64,000 nt of DNA from Rhodoluna sp. KAS3 (GTDB lineage: Bacteria; Actinomycetota; Actinomycetes; Actinomycetales; Microbacteriaceae), in NCBI RefSeq assembly GCF_026000575.1, contig NZ_AP026910.1, forward strand, positions 372,001-436,000, in the 5' to 3' direction. A program made the translations under genes and the position numbers. Positions 38,561 through 47,292 of the stretch are shown here, piece by piece (position 1 is the stretch's first letter; each line of letters begins with the position of its first letter). The notes below the pieces were generated by a model that did not search any database, was not told the origin of the DNA, and saw only the letters and a list, made by a program, of their open reading frames with translations.

Positions 38561-39007
38561 ATGACATTTGCCGGCGCTATCAAAGTTTGCCTGACTAAAT
38601 TTGCCGATTTCCGCGGGGTAGCTACTCGCCGCGAGTACTGGTATTTCGTGCTCTTCACCGTGCTGGTCAGTCTGGTTCTCAGCACAGTAGATGGACTGAT
38701 CTTCCCGCCGGTGACTACAGCTCAGGATGCATTCCTTGCTTCACTTGAGGCCAACCCAGAAACCCTCGACGCATCGTTGCTAAATGCGGCTCTCATGGAG
38801 AGTTGGAATGCAACGCCAATCAGTAACTTCGTCGGCTTCATTCTCGGCATTCCGTTGCTGGCAGCTCTGGTAAGACGCATGCGCGATGCGGGCTTCAGCG
38901 CCTGGTGGATGCTCCTTTCATGGGTTCCGCTACTAACTTTCATCTTCTCGTTGTTGCCAACCAAAACCGCAGAGCAGGGCAATACCAGGATTAGGACTGG
39001 CAACTAA
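38561..39007 (+). CDS. DUF805 family membrane protein
   Basis: Integral membrane protein of 148 residues with the DUF805 hallmarks: an N-terminal FADFRGVATRREYWYFVLF segment and LVRRMRDAGFSAWWMLLSWVPL, with about three to four membrane helices. Members are widespread (YhaH-like) and of unknown function. ATG 38561 follows AAGGAG; an open frame extends upstream to 38228 but overlaps the previous gene and is not coding. The predicted stop precedes the rpsO promoter region. Confidence 0.87.
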   Translation: MTFAGAIKVCLTKFADFRGVATRREYWYFVLFTVLVSLVLSTVDGLIFPPVTTAQDAFLASLEANPETLDASLLNAALMESWNATPISNFVGFILGIPLLAALVRRMRDAGFSAWWMLLSWVPLLTFIFSLLPTKTAEQGNTRIRTGN

Positions 39008-39060
39008 CCCGCTTTTCAGCTAGGCTTGTCAGGTTGCCGTGTATCGGCCGCGGATCAAGA

Positions 39061-39091
39061 GCGCCAAAACATTGGGTTTTGTGCACCGCGC
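39061..39091 (+). promoter_or_regulatory. Structured rpsO leader (candidate S15 autoregulatory element)
   Basis: CAAAAC (39065-39070) pairs with GTTTTG (39076-39081), and outer GCGC (39061-39064) with GCGC (39088-39091), leaving a six-base bulge TGCACC. S15 is known to repress its own mRNA through leader structures in several bacteria; here the role is an inference from a hairpin 25-50 bp before the rpsO start. Confidence 0.4.
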
Positions 39092-39115
39092 AGTAAGTAG
39101 AAGAGGACCATTCAA

Positions 39116-39385
39116 ATGGCACTAGACGCAGCAGTGAAAACTGCAATCATCAACGAGTACGCAACTCACCCAGGCGACACTGGTTCTCCAGAGGTTCAGG
39201 TTGCTGTGCTAACCAAGCGCATCAAGGACCTAACTGAGCACCTAAAGGAGCACAAGCACGACCACCACTCACGCCGTGGTCTGTTAATCCTTGTTGGTCA
39301 GCGCCGCCGCCTACTCGGCTACCTACAGGGTGTCGACATTGCTCGCTACCGTGCACTAATCGAGCGCCTAGGACTTCGTCGCTAA
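39116..39385 (+). CDS. rpsO: 30S ribosomal protein S15
   Basis: Primary 16S rRNA-binding protein of the central domain. The 89 residues include the [21 protein letters not shown] helix that contacts helix 22 and the HDHHSRRG motif. ATG follows AGAGGA. It precedes pnp, as in many bacteria, but a terminator and a 250-bp leader separate them. Length and motifs are standard. Confidence 0.97.
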   Translation: MALDAAVKTAIINEYATHPGDTGSPEVQVAVLTKRIKDLTEHLKEHKHDHHSRRGLLILVGQRRRLLGYLQGVDIARYRALIERLGLRR

Positions 39386-39422
39386 TTTGCCTCCGGCAAA
39401 CTGTCGCTAGCTAAAACTTTTG

Positions 39423-39451
39423 AAACCGCCTTCCTACGGGAGGGCGGTTTT
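39423..39451 (+). terminator. Rho-independent terminator after rpsO
   Basis: AAACCGCCTTCC (39423-39434) pairs with GGAGGGCGGTTT with one wobble around a TAC-based loop, followed by TTGTTT. It should end most rpsO transcripts. Confidence 0.85.
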
Positions 39452-39702
39452 GTTTAACCTGACATTCACCCAGTACCTAGGTAATTCAGCGGTCTGCTGG
39501 TAACCTTGCAAGTGAGCATCGCAGCAGGTTTGCTGGTCTCCGGTTGTGGATCTTGAGAGTTGAACTTCAAGGTTTTCTACTGCAGACCAGGGCATCCCTC
39601 CAATGTGGGCAAGTTAACTTGCCGCGAACGCTCACGCGCGCCGCCAAAAATAGCCAATTTCGGCCATGGCGGATGCGCAAAGAGGATAAAAGAGGAGGGA
39701 CC
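39452..39702 (+). promoter_or_regulatory. Gene-free pnp leader with palindrome and hairpin
   Basis: No gene is credible in this stretch; the frame open from 39544 into pnp has no ribosome site and no family similarity I can see. It holds a perfect 16-bp palindrome GGCAAGTTAACTTGCC (39608-39623) and a longer hairpin with CCGCCA (39641-39646) pairing with TGGCGG (39667-39672) plus an inner GCC/GGC. A pnp promoter must lie in it. Structured pnp leaders are autoregulated in E. coli (RNase III plus PNPase); the same here is an inference. Confidence 0.55.
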
Positions 39703-41919
39703 ATGGAAGGTCCAGAAATCAAAGCAACAGAAGCAGTAATCGACAACGGTAAGTACGGCAAGCGCGTTATTCGCTTCGAAACCGGTCGTCTAGCACAGCA
39801 GGCACAGGGTGCTGCAGCTGTTTACATCGATGAAGAAACCATGCTGTTCTCGGCTACCACTGCAAGCAAGCAGCCAAAAGACCAGTTTGACTTCTTCCCA
39901 CTAACCATTGACGTTGAAGAGCGCATGTATGCGGCAGGCCGCATTCCAGGAAGCTTCTTCCGTCGCGAAGGTCGCCCATCAACCGAGGCAATCCTTGCCT
40001 GCCGTTTGATCGACCGCCCACTACGCCCATCATTCGTTGATGGTCTGCGTAACGAAATTCAGGTTGTAGTAACCGTTATGGCAATCGAGCCAGACGAGCT
40101 TTACGACGTAGTAGCTATCAACGCTGCCTCAATGTCTACTCAGCTTGCAGGCTTGCCATTCTCTGGTCCTATCGGTGGTGTGCGAGTTGCACTTATCGAC
40201 GGCCAGTGGGTTGCATTCCCTAAGCACTCACAGCTTGAGCGCGCAGTTTTCAATATGGTTGTTGCTGGTCGCGTACTAGTTGAGAACGGCGTCGAAGACG
40301 TTGCAATCATGATGGTTGAGGCCGAGGCTTCAGAAAACGCCATGGACCTAATTGCTGCTGGCGCGAAGGCTCCATCAGAGGACGTTGTTGCTGAGGGTCT
40401 TGAGGCTGCCAAGCCGTTCATCAAGGCTCTAGTAAAGGCTCAGGCTGACCTAGCTGCTGTTGCTGCAAAGCCAACCGCTGACTACCCAACCTTCTTGCCA
40501 TACACCGATGAGGTATTTGCTGCCGTTGAGGCTGCTGCAGGTGCCGAGTTGGCCAAGGTCTACCAGATTGCCGACAAGGTTGAGCGCCAGGATGCAGACG
40601 ATGCACTCAAGGCCGCCACCAAGGAGAAGCTAGAGGCTTCACTTGACGAGGCACAGATGGCTCAGTTCTCGGCTGCCTACAAGTCAGTAACCAAGAAGAT
40701 CATGCGTACCCGCGTTCTAAAAGAGGGAATCCGCATCGATGGCCGTGGCCTGCGCGACATCCGTAACCTAGACGCAGAGGTAGCAGTTATTCCTCGCGTT
40801 CACGGTTCAGCAATCTTCCAGCGTGGAGAGACCCAGATCCTGGGTGTAACCACCTTGAACATGCTGAAGATGGAGCAGCAGATTGACTCGCTAAGCCCAG
40901 TCACTTCAAAGCGCTACATGCACAACTACAACTTCCCACCATATTCAACCGGTGAAGTTGGTCGTGTAGGTACTCCAAAGCGTCGCGAAATTGGCCACGG
41001 TGCTCTTGCCGAGCGTGCGTTGGTTCCGGTTCTTCCAAAGCGTGAAGACTTCCCATACGCAATCCGTCAGGTTTCTGAGGCCCTTGGCTCAAACGGTTCA
41101 ACCTCAATGGGTTCTGTCTGTGCATCTACCCTTGCCTTGCTAAACGCAGGTGTGCCTCTTCGTGCACCAGTTGCTGGTATCGCCATGGGTCTAATCTCAG
41201 ACACCGTAGATGGCAAGGTTCAGTACGCTGCGCTTACCGACATCCTTGGTGCAGAAGACGCCCTTGGTGACATGGACTTCAAGGTTGCCGGTACTCGTGA
41301 TTTCGTAACTGCTATTCAGCTTGACACCAAGCTGGACGGTATTCCTGCCTCAGTTCTAGGTGGCGCACTTACTCAGGCACGTGAGGCTCGTCTTCACATC
41401 CTGGACGTAATGGGCCAGGCAATTTCTGAGCCAGACGAGATGGCTCCAACCGCTCCACGCGTTATCGCAGTGAAGATTCCGGTTGACAAGATTGGTGAAG
41501 TCATCGGTCCAAAGGGCAAGATGATCAACCAGATCCAAGAGGACACCGGCGCAGACATCTCAATCGAGGATGACGGTACCGTTTACATTGGCGCAACCGA
41601 TGGCCCTTCAGCTGAGGCTGCTAAGGCTGCGGTTAACGCGATTGCAAACCCACACGTCCCTGAGATTGGCGAGCGCTTCCTTGGAACTGTTGTGAAGCTA
41701 GCTACCTTCGGTGCTTTCGTTTCACTGGTTCCAGGCAAGGATGGCCTATTGCACATCTCTGAGCTAAAGAAGCTAGCTGGCAAGCGCGTTGAGAACGTCG
41801 AGGACGTTCTTGAGGTTGGCCAGAAGCTACAGGTTGAAATCACCAAGATCGATGACCGAGGCAAGCTTTCACTTGCTCCAGTTGTTGAGGGTGAAGACGC
41901 CTCAGCAGACGAAGAGTAA
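39703..41919 (+). CDS. pnp: Polyribonucleotide nucleotidyltransferase (PNPase)
   Basis: Phosphorolytic 3'-5' exoribonuclease and RNA-tailing enzyme. Starting at 39703 (ATG after AGAGGAGGG) it has 738 residues: two RNase PH domains (first with [28 protein letters not shown], second with [13 protein letters not shown] and [25 protein letters not shown]), a helical linker, KH ([34 protein letters not shown]) and S1 domain ([26 protein letters not shown]). A long upstream start would add 53 unlike residues and has no ribosome site. 41 bp before the M16 peptidase gene. Confidence 0.97.
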   Translation: MEGPEIKATEAVIDNGKYGKRVIRFETGRLAQQAQGAAAVYIDEETMLFSATTASKQPKDQFDFFPLTIDVEERMYAAGRIPGSFFRREGRPSTEAILACRLIDRPLRPSFVDGLRNEIQVVVTVMAIEPDELYDVVAINAASMSTQLAGLPFSGPIGGVRVALIDGQWVAFPKHSQLERAVFNMVVAGRVLVENGVEDVAIMMVEAEASENAMDLIAAGAKAPSEDVVAEGLEAAKPFIKALVKAQADLAAVAAKPTADYPTFLPYTDEVFAAVEAAAGAELAKVYQIADKVERQDADDALKAATKEKLEASLDEAQMAQFSAAYKSVTKKIMRTRVLKEGIRIDGRGLRDIRNLDAEVAVIPRVHGSAIFQRGETQILGVTTLNMLKMEQQIDSLSPVTSKRYMHNYNFPPYSTGEVGRVGTPKRREIGHGALAERALVPVLPKREDFPYAIRQVSEALGSNGSTSMGSVCASTLALLNAGVPLRAPVAGIAMGLISDTVDGKVQYAALTDILGAEDALGDMDFKVAGTRDFVTAIQLDTKLDGIPASVLGGALTQAREARLHILDVMGQAISEPDEMAPTAPRVIAVKIPVDKIGEVIGPKGKMINQIQEDTGADISIEDDGTVYIGATDGPSAEAAKAAVNAIANPHVPEIGERFLGTVVKLATFGAFVSLVPGKDGLLHISELKKLAGKRVENVEDVLEVGQKLQVEITKIDDRGKLSLAPVVEGEDASADEE

Positions 41920-41960
41920 TAACCCCTAGCCCCACAACTACAGAAAGCTTCTGGTCACCC

Positions 41961-43295
41961 ATGAGTGAAATCATTTTTCCACTAGACCAGAGCGATCTAT
42001 CGTTCACCGCTTCGGGAGGTAGTTCGGTTCGCCGCTCTATCCTCCCAAGCGGTGTTCGCGTTTTAACCGAACACATTCCGGGTTCGCAGAGTGTCGCTGT
42101 ATCTTTCTCGGTCGCAGTTGGTTCTCGTGACGAGACTAACGGGCACTTTGGCTCGACCCACTTTTTGGAGCACCTGCTCTTCAAGGGAACTAAAAAACGT
42201 ACCGCTCTAGACATCGCAGTGGCCTTTGATTCGGTCGGCGGATCATCAAATGCCTCAACCGGCAAAGAGCACACCAGCTACTACGCTCGTGTGCAAGATA
42301 AAGCTCTGCCAATTGCCGTTGATGTAATCGCCGATATGCTTACCTCCTCGCTCATCGATCCAAAAGAGTTTGAGAATGAACGCACCGTCATTCTTGAAGA
42401 GCTTGCGATGAATGACGATGACCCACAGGATGTGGCGCACGAACTTTTCAGCGAGGCCGTCCTCGGTGACCATCCGCTCGGGCGCCCTATCGGGGGTACC
42501 CAAGAAACCATCAACTCGGTCACTCGTGAGGCTGTTTGGGCGCACTACCAGGCAAATTATCGGCCTCAGGATCTAGTCATTGCTGCTGCTGGTGGTGTTG
42601 ATCATGCAAACCTAATCCAGTTGGTTGAAACCGCTTTGGTTGACGCTGGCTGGGATCTCGATGCTAAGGCTGCACCGGTTGAACGCAGGCTGCTGCACCC
42701 TGCCGAAATTACCCGTGGAACGGCTCTGAAGGTTGTTCACCGCCCAATTCAGCAGGCCAACATCCTGTTGGGTATGCAAGGTCTGGTAGCAGATGATGAG
42801 CGCCGGTATGCCATGGGCATTCTCAACACAGTTTTAGGCGGGGGAATGAGCTCACGTATGTTCCAGGAGATTCGCGAAAAGCGTGGCCTGGCCTACTCGG
42901 TTTATTCGTTCAACACCGGATACTCGGATGCTGCCTACTTTGGGCTCTACGCAGGTTGCTCACCAGCGAAAAGCACTGAGGTAACCCGGCTAATGATTGA
43001 AGAGCTTGAAAAGATTGCCAATGAGGGCATCCGCCAAGACGAGCTCACTCTTGCCCAGGGAAACATTTCTGGCGGATTGGCGCTCAAGTATGAGAGCACC
43101 ATGGCAAGAATGAATCGCCTTATTAGCGCCGAAGTCATCAATGGAGAGTTTTTTGACCTAGATGATTCACTTGAGCACGTTCATGCCGTAACGCTCCAGC
43201 AGGTGCAGTCTTTGGCCGCTGATCTTGCAGGTCGTGAGCGCTCTATCGTTGCGGTTGGCGACATTTCTGAGTCAACCTTCGAAGAGTTTCTTTAG
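41961..43295 (+). CDS. M16 family zinc peptidase (mitochondrial-processing-peptidase-like)
   Basis: Inverzincin peptidase that degrades short peptides. The inverted zinc motif HFLEH (residues 67-71) with ERTVILEELAMNDDDP providing the third ligand is complete, and the C-terminal non-catalytic half with GGGMSSRMFQEIREKRGLAYSVYSF is typical. 444 residues. It follows pnp by 41 bp and precedes dapB by 9 bp, the standard pnp-mpp-dapB order of Gram-positives. ATG at 41961 has only a weak ribosome site. Substrate unknown. Confidence 0.92.
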   Translation: MSEIIFPLDQSDLSFTASGGSSVRRSILPSGVRVLTEHIPGSQSVAVSFSVAVGSRDETNGHFGSTHFLEHLLFKGTKKRTALDIAVAFDSVGGSSNASTGKEHTSYYARVQDKALPIAVDVIADMLTSSLIDPKEFENERTVILEELAMNDDDPQDVAHELFSEAVLGDHPLGRPIGGTQETINSVTREAVWAHYQANYRPQDLVIAAAGGVDHANLIQLVETALVDAGWDLDAKAAPVERRLLHPAEITRGTALKVVHRPIQQANILLGMQGLVADDERRYAMGILNTVLGGGMSSRMFQEIREKRGLAYSVYSFNTGYSDAAYFGLYAGCSPAKSTEVTRLMIEELEKIANEGIRQDELTLAQGNISGGLALKYESTMARMNRLISAEVINGEFFDLDDSLEHVHAVTLQQVQSLAADLAGRERSIVAVGDISESTFEEFL

Positions 43296-43304
43296 GATTG
43301 AATT

Positions 43305-44045
43305 GTGACTATCAAAGTAGCCGTTGTCGGCGCCACCGGAAGAATGGGCAAACTTGCCCTAGACCTCATTGATGCTTCTCAGCACACCACCCTCCACGCA
43401 GCTCTGGACTCTAAGAGTGAGCTAAAGGAGGTCCTGGGCGCTGATGTTATTTTCGAGGTCACTCGTCTTGAGGTAAGTGAATCAGTGGTTGACTTTGCGG
43501 TCCGTCACGGAATGAAAGTTGTAGTCGGAACCAGTGGTTGGTCGGCGGCAAAACTTGGCGAACTTGAGGCCAAGTTAGCAGCACACCCGGATTCAGGCGT
43601 TGTGGTAATTCCAAACTTCTCAATCGGGTCAATGTTGGCCAGTTCGTTTGCAGCTCAGGCCGCTAAATTCTTTGAGTCAATTGAGATCGTGGAGGCTCAC
43701 CACGCTGGGAAGATAGATTCCCCTTCTGGCACAGCGGTTCGAACCGCTGAAATGATTCAGGAAGCCCGAGCTGGCCTGACCCAGCCGCTGATTCCAGGTG
43801 TGGGTCAAACCGCCCGTGGTGAGGTTGTTGCCGGAGTGCCAATCCACAGCCTGCGCCTTGCCGGCGTTGCTGCTAAGCAAGATGTTTATTTCGGTGGTGT
43901 TAGTGAACTGCTAACCATCAGCCACGAGACCACTGCGGTCAACGCGTATTCTCACGGAATTCTGTTGAGCTTGCGGGTTGCTGCTCAAACCACCGGGCTC
44001 AAGGTTGGCCTGCAATCGGTCGTTGACGCTTCGGCTCAACTTTAG
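43305..44045 (+). CDS. dapB: 4-hydroxy-tetrahydrodipicolinate reductase
   Basis: Reduces the DapA product towards meso-diaminopimelate/lysine using NAD(P)H. The nucleotide motif VAVVGATGRMGKLALDL, the active-site segment HHAGKIDSPSGTA (His132, His133, Lys136) and VVGTSGWS are present. 246 residues is the norm for actinobacteria. GTG start 9 bp after the M16 peptidase gene. The partner dapA is 2.2 kb downstream and dapF at 57795, so the pathway genes are scattered. Confidence 0.95.
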   Translation: MTIKVAVVGATGRMGKLALDLIDASQHTTLHAALDSKSELKEVLGADVIFEVTRLEVSESVVDFAVRHGMKVVVGTSGWSAAKLGELEAKLAAHPDSGVVVIPNFSIGSMLASSFAAQAAKFFESIEIVEAHHAGKIDSPSGTAVRTAEMIQEARAGLTQPLIPGVGQTARGEVVAGVPIHSLRLAGVAAKQDVYFGGVSELLTISHETTAVNAYSHGILLSLRVAAQTTGLKVGLQSVVDASAQL

Positions 44046-44057
44046 AACGGCACACCG

Positions 44058-44510
44058 ATGAAAATCAGCGCTAAATTTGGCGCCTTGTTCATGTCTGCGC
44101 TTCTAATGGTCTACGTGCTTTTACTGGGGCAAACCGGATTGCTGTTACTCCAAGAGGAGGAGCCAATTGCAATTGCCATGGGCGCGCTCATCCTGGTGTT
44201 TCCGCTTTTTGGAGCCTGGGCAATCGTAAAAGAACTGACTTTCGGTCTGAAAGTTGAGCAGCTGTCCAAACAAATCCTGAGCGAAGGCGCTTGGCCTAAT
44301 TTTGATCTTGAGCTGCGCCCTAGTGGGCGAGCAGTACCTGAATCGGCCTCAAAAATGTTTGATCACTACAAAGCCATTGTTGAAGCCGAACCAAACGATT
44401 TTCACAATTGGTTCAACTTGGGCATTGCCTACAATGCAGCCGGTGATCGCCGACGAGCACGTCAGGCGCTTCTAAAGGCTCTTGAGCTGGCCAAGCTCAA
44501 TCAGAGCTAA
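44058..44510 (+). CDS. Membrane protein with a C-terminal TPR unit, unknown function
   Basis: 150 residues: two membrane segments near 6-30 and 37-58, then a cytoplasmic or external region ending in a tetratricopeptide-like unit NWFNLGIAYNAAGDRRRARQALLKALELAK. No family named with certainty. The conserved companion position after dapB is known in Microbacteriaceae as a hypothetical membrane protein, to my recollection. It overlaps convergent DUF4395 by 4 bp at the 3' end. TPR suggests protein-protein contact, but no partner is evident. Confidence 0.8.
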   Translation: MKISAKFGALFMSALLMVYVLLLGQTGLLLLQEEEPIAIAMGALILVFPLFGAWAIVKELTFGLKVEQLSKQILSEGAWPNFDLELRPSGRAVPESASKMFDHYKAIVEAEPNDFHNWFNLGIAYNAAGDRRRARQALLKALELAKLNQS

Positions 44511-44974
44511 AACTTGCGAATAAGGCCGATGCGCTGAAGACCAACATAGATCTGGCAGCCAAGGCAAAATGCAAACGCAGCATTCAAGAACGCTGCAACA
44601 AAGGCCATCCCTGCAAAAATCGCAATAGCGTTTGGCACACCAGCAAGGTGCAGAACAACACCCAGGCCAGCAACCAATAGGCCAACCAGTTGAGCAAATT
44701 TTGGCGGACGTGGGTCTTCAAGCTCTTTCGGTGCAGCCAAGCGTGGGCGCACAAACTTCTTGAAGATAAGGCCGAATGGGTGCTTGCTGTTTCCGAAAAT
44801 TGCCCCGATCGCGAAGAGGCCGGTTGCAACCAGCAAAAGAACGAATGCGGTGTCAAGAGTTGCTCCATCGAGTGCCAAGAACACAGTGGTCAGCAACAGC
44901 GCTGAGGTAATTGCGGCACCAAATCGAGGGCCTCTAGGGTCAATGCCGGCTGGGGTTTTCTTTGATTCGCTCAT
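44507..44974 (-). CDS. DUF4395 family membrane protein
   Basis: 155-residue membrane protein with four predicted helices (around 17-34, 37-57, 91-108, 113-140), a DPRGPRFGAAITSALLL start and PRPPKFAQLVGLLVAGLGVVLHL, matching DUF4395. It contains a C-terminal FCLGCQIYVGL, a CxxC pair facing the membrane. The start ATG overlaps the stop of the thioredoxin gene by one base (TAATG), so the two are co-translated. DUF4395 proteins often pair with membrane thioredoxins, suggesting electron transfer across the membrane, which is an inference. Confidence 0.85.
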   Translation of the reverse strand: MSESKKTPAGIDPRGPRFGAAITSALLLTTVFLALDGATLDTAFVLLLVATGLFAIGAIFGNSKHPFGLIFKKFVRPRLAAPKELEDPRPPKFAQLVGLLVAGLGVVLHLAGVPNAIAIFAGMAFVAAFLNAAFAFCLGCQIYVGLQRIGLIRKF

Positions 44975-45417
44975 TAGATTTCGAAGTTTCCTAGTTCGTC
45001 TTGGATGGTTTGAGGTTTTACAGCGCCGGCAATTCTTGAGGTCACGCGCCCCTTGGCATCTAGCACCAGGGTGGTTGGGGTCTGCAAAATGTTGAATTTG
45101 TTGGCTAGGTCAAGCCGGTCAGTGATGTCGACTTCGATGTGCAAAACATCGTCATGAATCTTCTCCAGCTCACCGTAAAGTCGTGCAGTTTGCTTGCACA
45201 TGGTGCAGAACTCACTCGAGAACTGCAAAAAGGTTGCCTTTTTGCCAAATTTGGTGACCGGCAGCCCGTTTTTGATGGCGCCAAGTTCGGCTAGGTCGAT
45301 GACTTCGCCGCCCGAAACCGCCTTTGCTCGACCGGTGCGAGCACGCCAAATTAGTCCGGCAGCGGTCGCAGCAGCTAGCAGCGCCACAACGATGATCACT
45401 TTGGTCTCAAAAGGCAT
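44974..45417 (-). CDS. Membrane-anchored thioredoxin-fold protein
   Basis: 147-residue protein with an N-terminal membrane helix (~6-25) and a thioredoxin fold. The redox motif is CTMC (Cys71-Cys74) in FLQFSSEFCTMCKQTARLYGEL rather than CGPC, with a conserved cis-Pro region (TPTTLVLDAKG). Such proteins reduce or oxidise envelope disulfides or supply electrons. It is upstream of and overlaps the DUF4395 gene. The ATG has no ribosome site; TAACCT six bases upstream suggests a leaderless transcript. Redox direction cannot be inferred. Confidence 0.88.
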   Translation of the reverse strand: MPFETKVIIVVALLAAATAAGLIWRARTGRAKAVSGGEVIDLAELGAIKNGLPVTKFGKKATFLQFSSEFCTMCKQTARLYGELEKIHDDVLHIEVDITDRLDLANKFNILQTPTTLVLDAKGRVTSRIAGAVKPQTIQDELGNFEI

Positions 45418-45423
45418 GAAACA

Positions 45424-45429
45424 AGGTTA
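45424..45429 (-). promoter_or_regulatory. -10 hexamer of the leaderless thioredoxin/DUF4395 promoter
   Basis: Minus-strand TAACCT, then six bases (TGTTTC) and the ATG of the thioredoxin gene; no ribosome site. Confidence 0.5.
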
Positions 45430-45519
45430 AGGTCCTTCGACGAGCCCTGCCTAATTGTGAAGATTTGTTTCCTAAAGAACTGCCGCGTAACCCTTCAACG
45501 GTGAAAGTCCCGTAACCGG

Positions 45520-45525
45520 TAGGCT
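45520..45525 (+). promoter_or_regulatory. -10 hexamer of the leaderless thyX promoter
   Basis: TAGGCT, six bases (TATGGG), then the GTG start of thyX at 45532; no ribosome site. Confidence 0.6.
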
Positions 45526-45531
45526 TATGGG

Positions 45532-46266
45532 GTGTCAGATATCATTTTCCGCAGCGACGTAACTGTCGAACTAGTCCGTGCCAACGCAGCCGACTCCGAT
45601 GTCCTTTTTGCAGCGCGTGTTTCAACTCAGGGTGAGCAAACCCTAGAGGCCGCTGCTGCTCAGACCGACGCGGCTGATGATGAAAAGCGCTCCAAGGGCC
45701 TCATCAACTACCTAATGCGCGACCGCCACGGTTCGCCTTTTGAGCACAACTCGATGACTTTCTATGTCCAAGCGCCAATCTTTGTGTTCCGCGAATTCAT
45801 GCGTCACCGTATCGCCAGTTACAACGAAGAATCTGGCCGTTACAAGGAGCTAAGCCCAGTTTTCTACGTACCGGGTCCAGACCGTAACCTCATCCAGGTT
45901 GGTAAAGCCGGGGCCTACGAATTTTTGCCGGGCACTGCCGAGCAAACCGCTTTGGTTGAGCAAGAGGCTCGCACAACATCGCAGAATGCCTACGAGTCTT
46001 ACCAGCGCATGCTAGAAGCCGGTGTAGCTCGCGAGGTTGCGCGTATTGTGCTCCCGCTAAACATCTACTCGAGCATGTATGTGACCATGAATGCCCGTGC
46101 CTTGATGAACTTCTTGAGTCTTCGCACCAAGCGTGAGGGAACTCACTTTCCGTCATTCCCACAGCGTGAAATTGAAATGTGCGCCGAGAAGATGGAAGAC
46201 GAGTTTGCCAAGCTCATGCCTTACACCTACGAGGCATTCAACGCCAACGGTCGAGTAGCACCGTAG
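45532..46266 (+). CDS. thyX: FAD-dependent thymidylate synthase
   Basis: Makes dTMP from dUMP using methylene-tetrahydrofolate and NADPH via FAD. The ThyX signature RHRIASYNEESGRY is complete at residues 91-104, with SPFEHNSMTFYVQAPIFVFREFMRH and NIYSSMYVTMNARALMNFLSLRT. 244 residues fits the actinobacterial type. GTG start with a -10 hexamer six bases upstream. It lies 21 bp before dapA. The window has no thyA; ThyX probably is the sole enzyme, an inference. Confidence 0.96.
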   Translation: MSDIIFRSDVTVELVRANAADSDVLFAARVSTQGEQTLEAAAAQTDAADDEKRSKGLINYLMRDRHGSPFEHNSMTFYVQAPIFVFREFMRHRIASYNEESGRYKELSPVFYVPGPDRNLIQVGKAGAYEFLPGTAEQTALVEQEARTTSQNAYESYQRMLEAGVAREVARIVLPLNIYSSMYVTMNARALMNFLSLRTKREGTHFPSFPQREIEMCAEKMEDEFAKLMPYTYEAFNANGRVAP

Positions 46267-46287
46267 TTATTTCGAAAGGCTCAGCCA

Positions 46288-47268
46288 ATGTCTAAAGAAC
46301 AAAAAAACCTATTTGGTCAGGTTCTTGTCGCGCTCGTCACACCGATGACCGCCGAGGGTGAAGTTGACTGGGCAGCCACCGAAAAGCACATTGACTACGT
46401 AATCTCGAACGGCGCTGACGGTGTCGTCGTAACCGGCACTACCGGTGAAACCAGCACGCTTACTGACGCTGAGAAGATCAAGCTAGTTGAGGTTGGCAAG
46501 TCGGTTTCGGGCGGCCGCGCCAAAATCATCACCGGTGGTGGCTCTAACGAGACCGCACATGCCATGCAGCTTTACAAGGCTTCTGAAAAAGCCGGTGCCG
46601 ACGGCGTAATGATCGTCACTCCTTACTACAACAAGCCGACCCAGGCCGGTGTGCTCACTCACTTCCGCATGATTGCTGACTCAACCGACCTTCCGGTAAT
46701 CCTTTACGACATTCCCGGTCGTGCCGGTATTGCCATCTCGCATGACACCTTTTTGCGTGCGGCAAAACACCCAAACATCATGGCGGTCAAAGATGCCAAG
46801 GGAGACCTCGCACAGGCATCTCGAATCATGAACGAAACCGGCTTGCTGTACTTCTCAGGTGATGATTCAAACGTTTTGCCTCACCTCTCCATTGGTGCGA
46901 CCGGCCTCATCGGTGTAACAGCAAACGTAGCCCCAGCTGCGTACCGCGCCATGATCGACGCAACCAACAACAATGACTTCCACGCAGCACTCAAGGTTCA
47001 CAACAGCCTCGAGCCGCTTCAGCGTGCGCTAATGACTAACGTTCCGGGCACAGTGGCAGCCAAATACGTGCTGCACGCACTTGGTTTGATTTCCAGCCCG
47101 CGAGTCCGTTTGCCATTGGTTGGCCCTGAAGATGCCGAAGCTGCACGCATCGAAGATGGCATCGACATTGTCGGCGACATCGTTGGCCTAAGTTTTGAGA
47201 ATTTCCGTCCAGACCGCAACGCAGCAGCCGGTGGTGCTCTGCCAAAGGTGGCTGGCACTACGCGCTAA
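46288..47268 (+). CDS. dapA: 4-hydroxy-tetrahydrodipicolinate synthase
   Basis: Condenses pyruvate with aspartate semialdehyde in lysine/diaminopimelate synthesis. The Schiff-base Lys168 (IMAVKDAKGD) and Tyr140 (VILYDIPGRAG) are present with TGTTGETSTLT. 326 residues includes a C-terminal extension (~30 residues beyond the usual 295), normal in actinobacteria. ATG follows GAAAGG. Between thyX and rnj; dapB is upstream at 43305, a standard actinobacterial layout. Confidence 0.95.
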   Translation: MSKEQKNLFGQVLVALVTPMTAEGEVDWAATEKHIDYVISNGADGVVVTGTTGETSTLTDAEKIKLVEVGKSVSGGRAKIITGGGSNETAHAMQLYKASEKAGADGVMIVTPYYNKPTQAGVLTHFRMIADSTDLPVILYDIPGRAGIAISHDTFLRAAKHPNIMAVKDAKGDLAQASRIMNETGLLYFSGDDSNVLPHLSIGATGLIGVTANVAPAAYRAMIDATNNNDFHAALKVHNSLEPLQRALMTNVPGTVAAKYVLHALGLISSPRVRLPLVGPEDAEAARIEDGIDIVGDIVGLSFENFRPDRNAAAGGALPKVAGTTR

Positions 47269-47292
47269 AAGCGCCTTTAGAAAAGAGAACCA

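Noticed and set aside
39544-39702. 53-codon N-terminal extension of PNPase
   Set aside because: PNPase proteins begin near MEGPEIK; the extension has no ribosome site and covers a structured leader with a palindrome.
47264-47280. Small imperfect palindrome at the dapA stop (CTAAAAGCGCCTTTAG)
   Set aside because: Too short and without a T-run; it is not a convincing terminator and rnj follows in the same direction.
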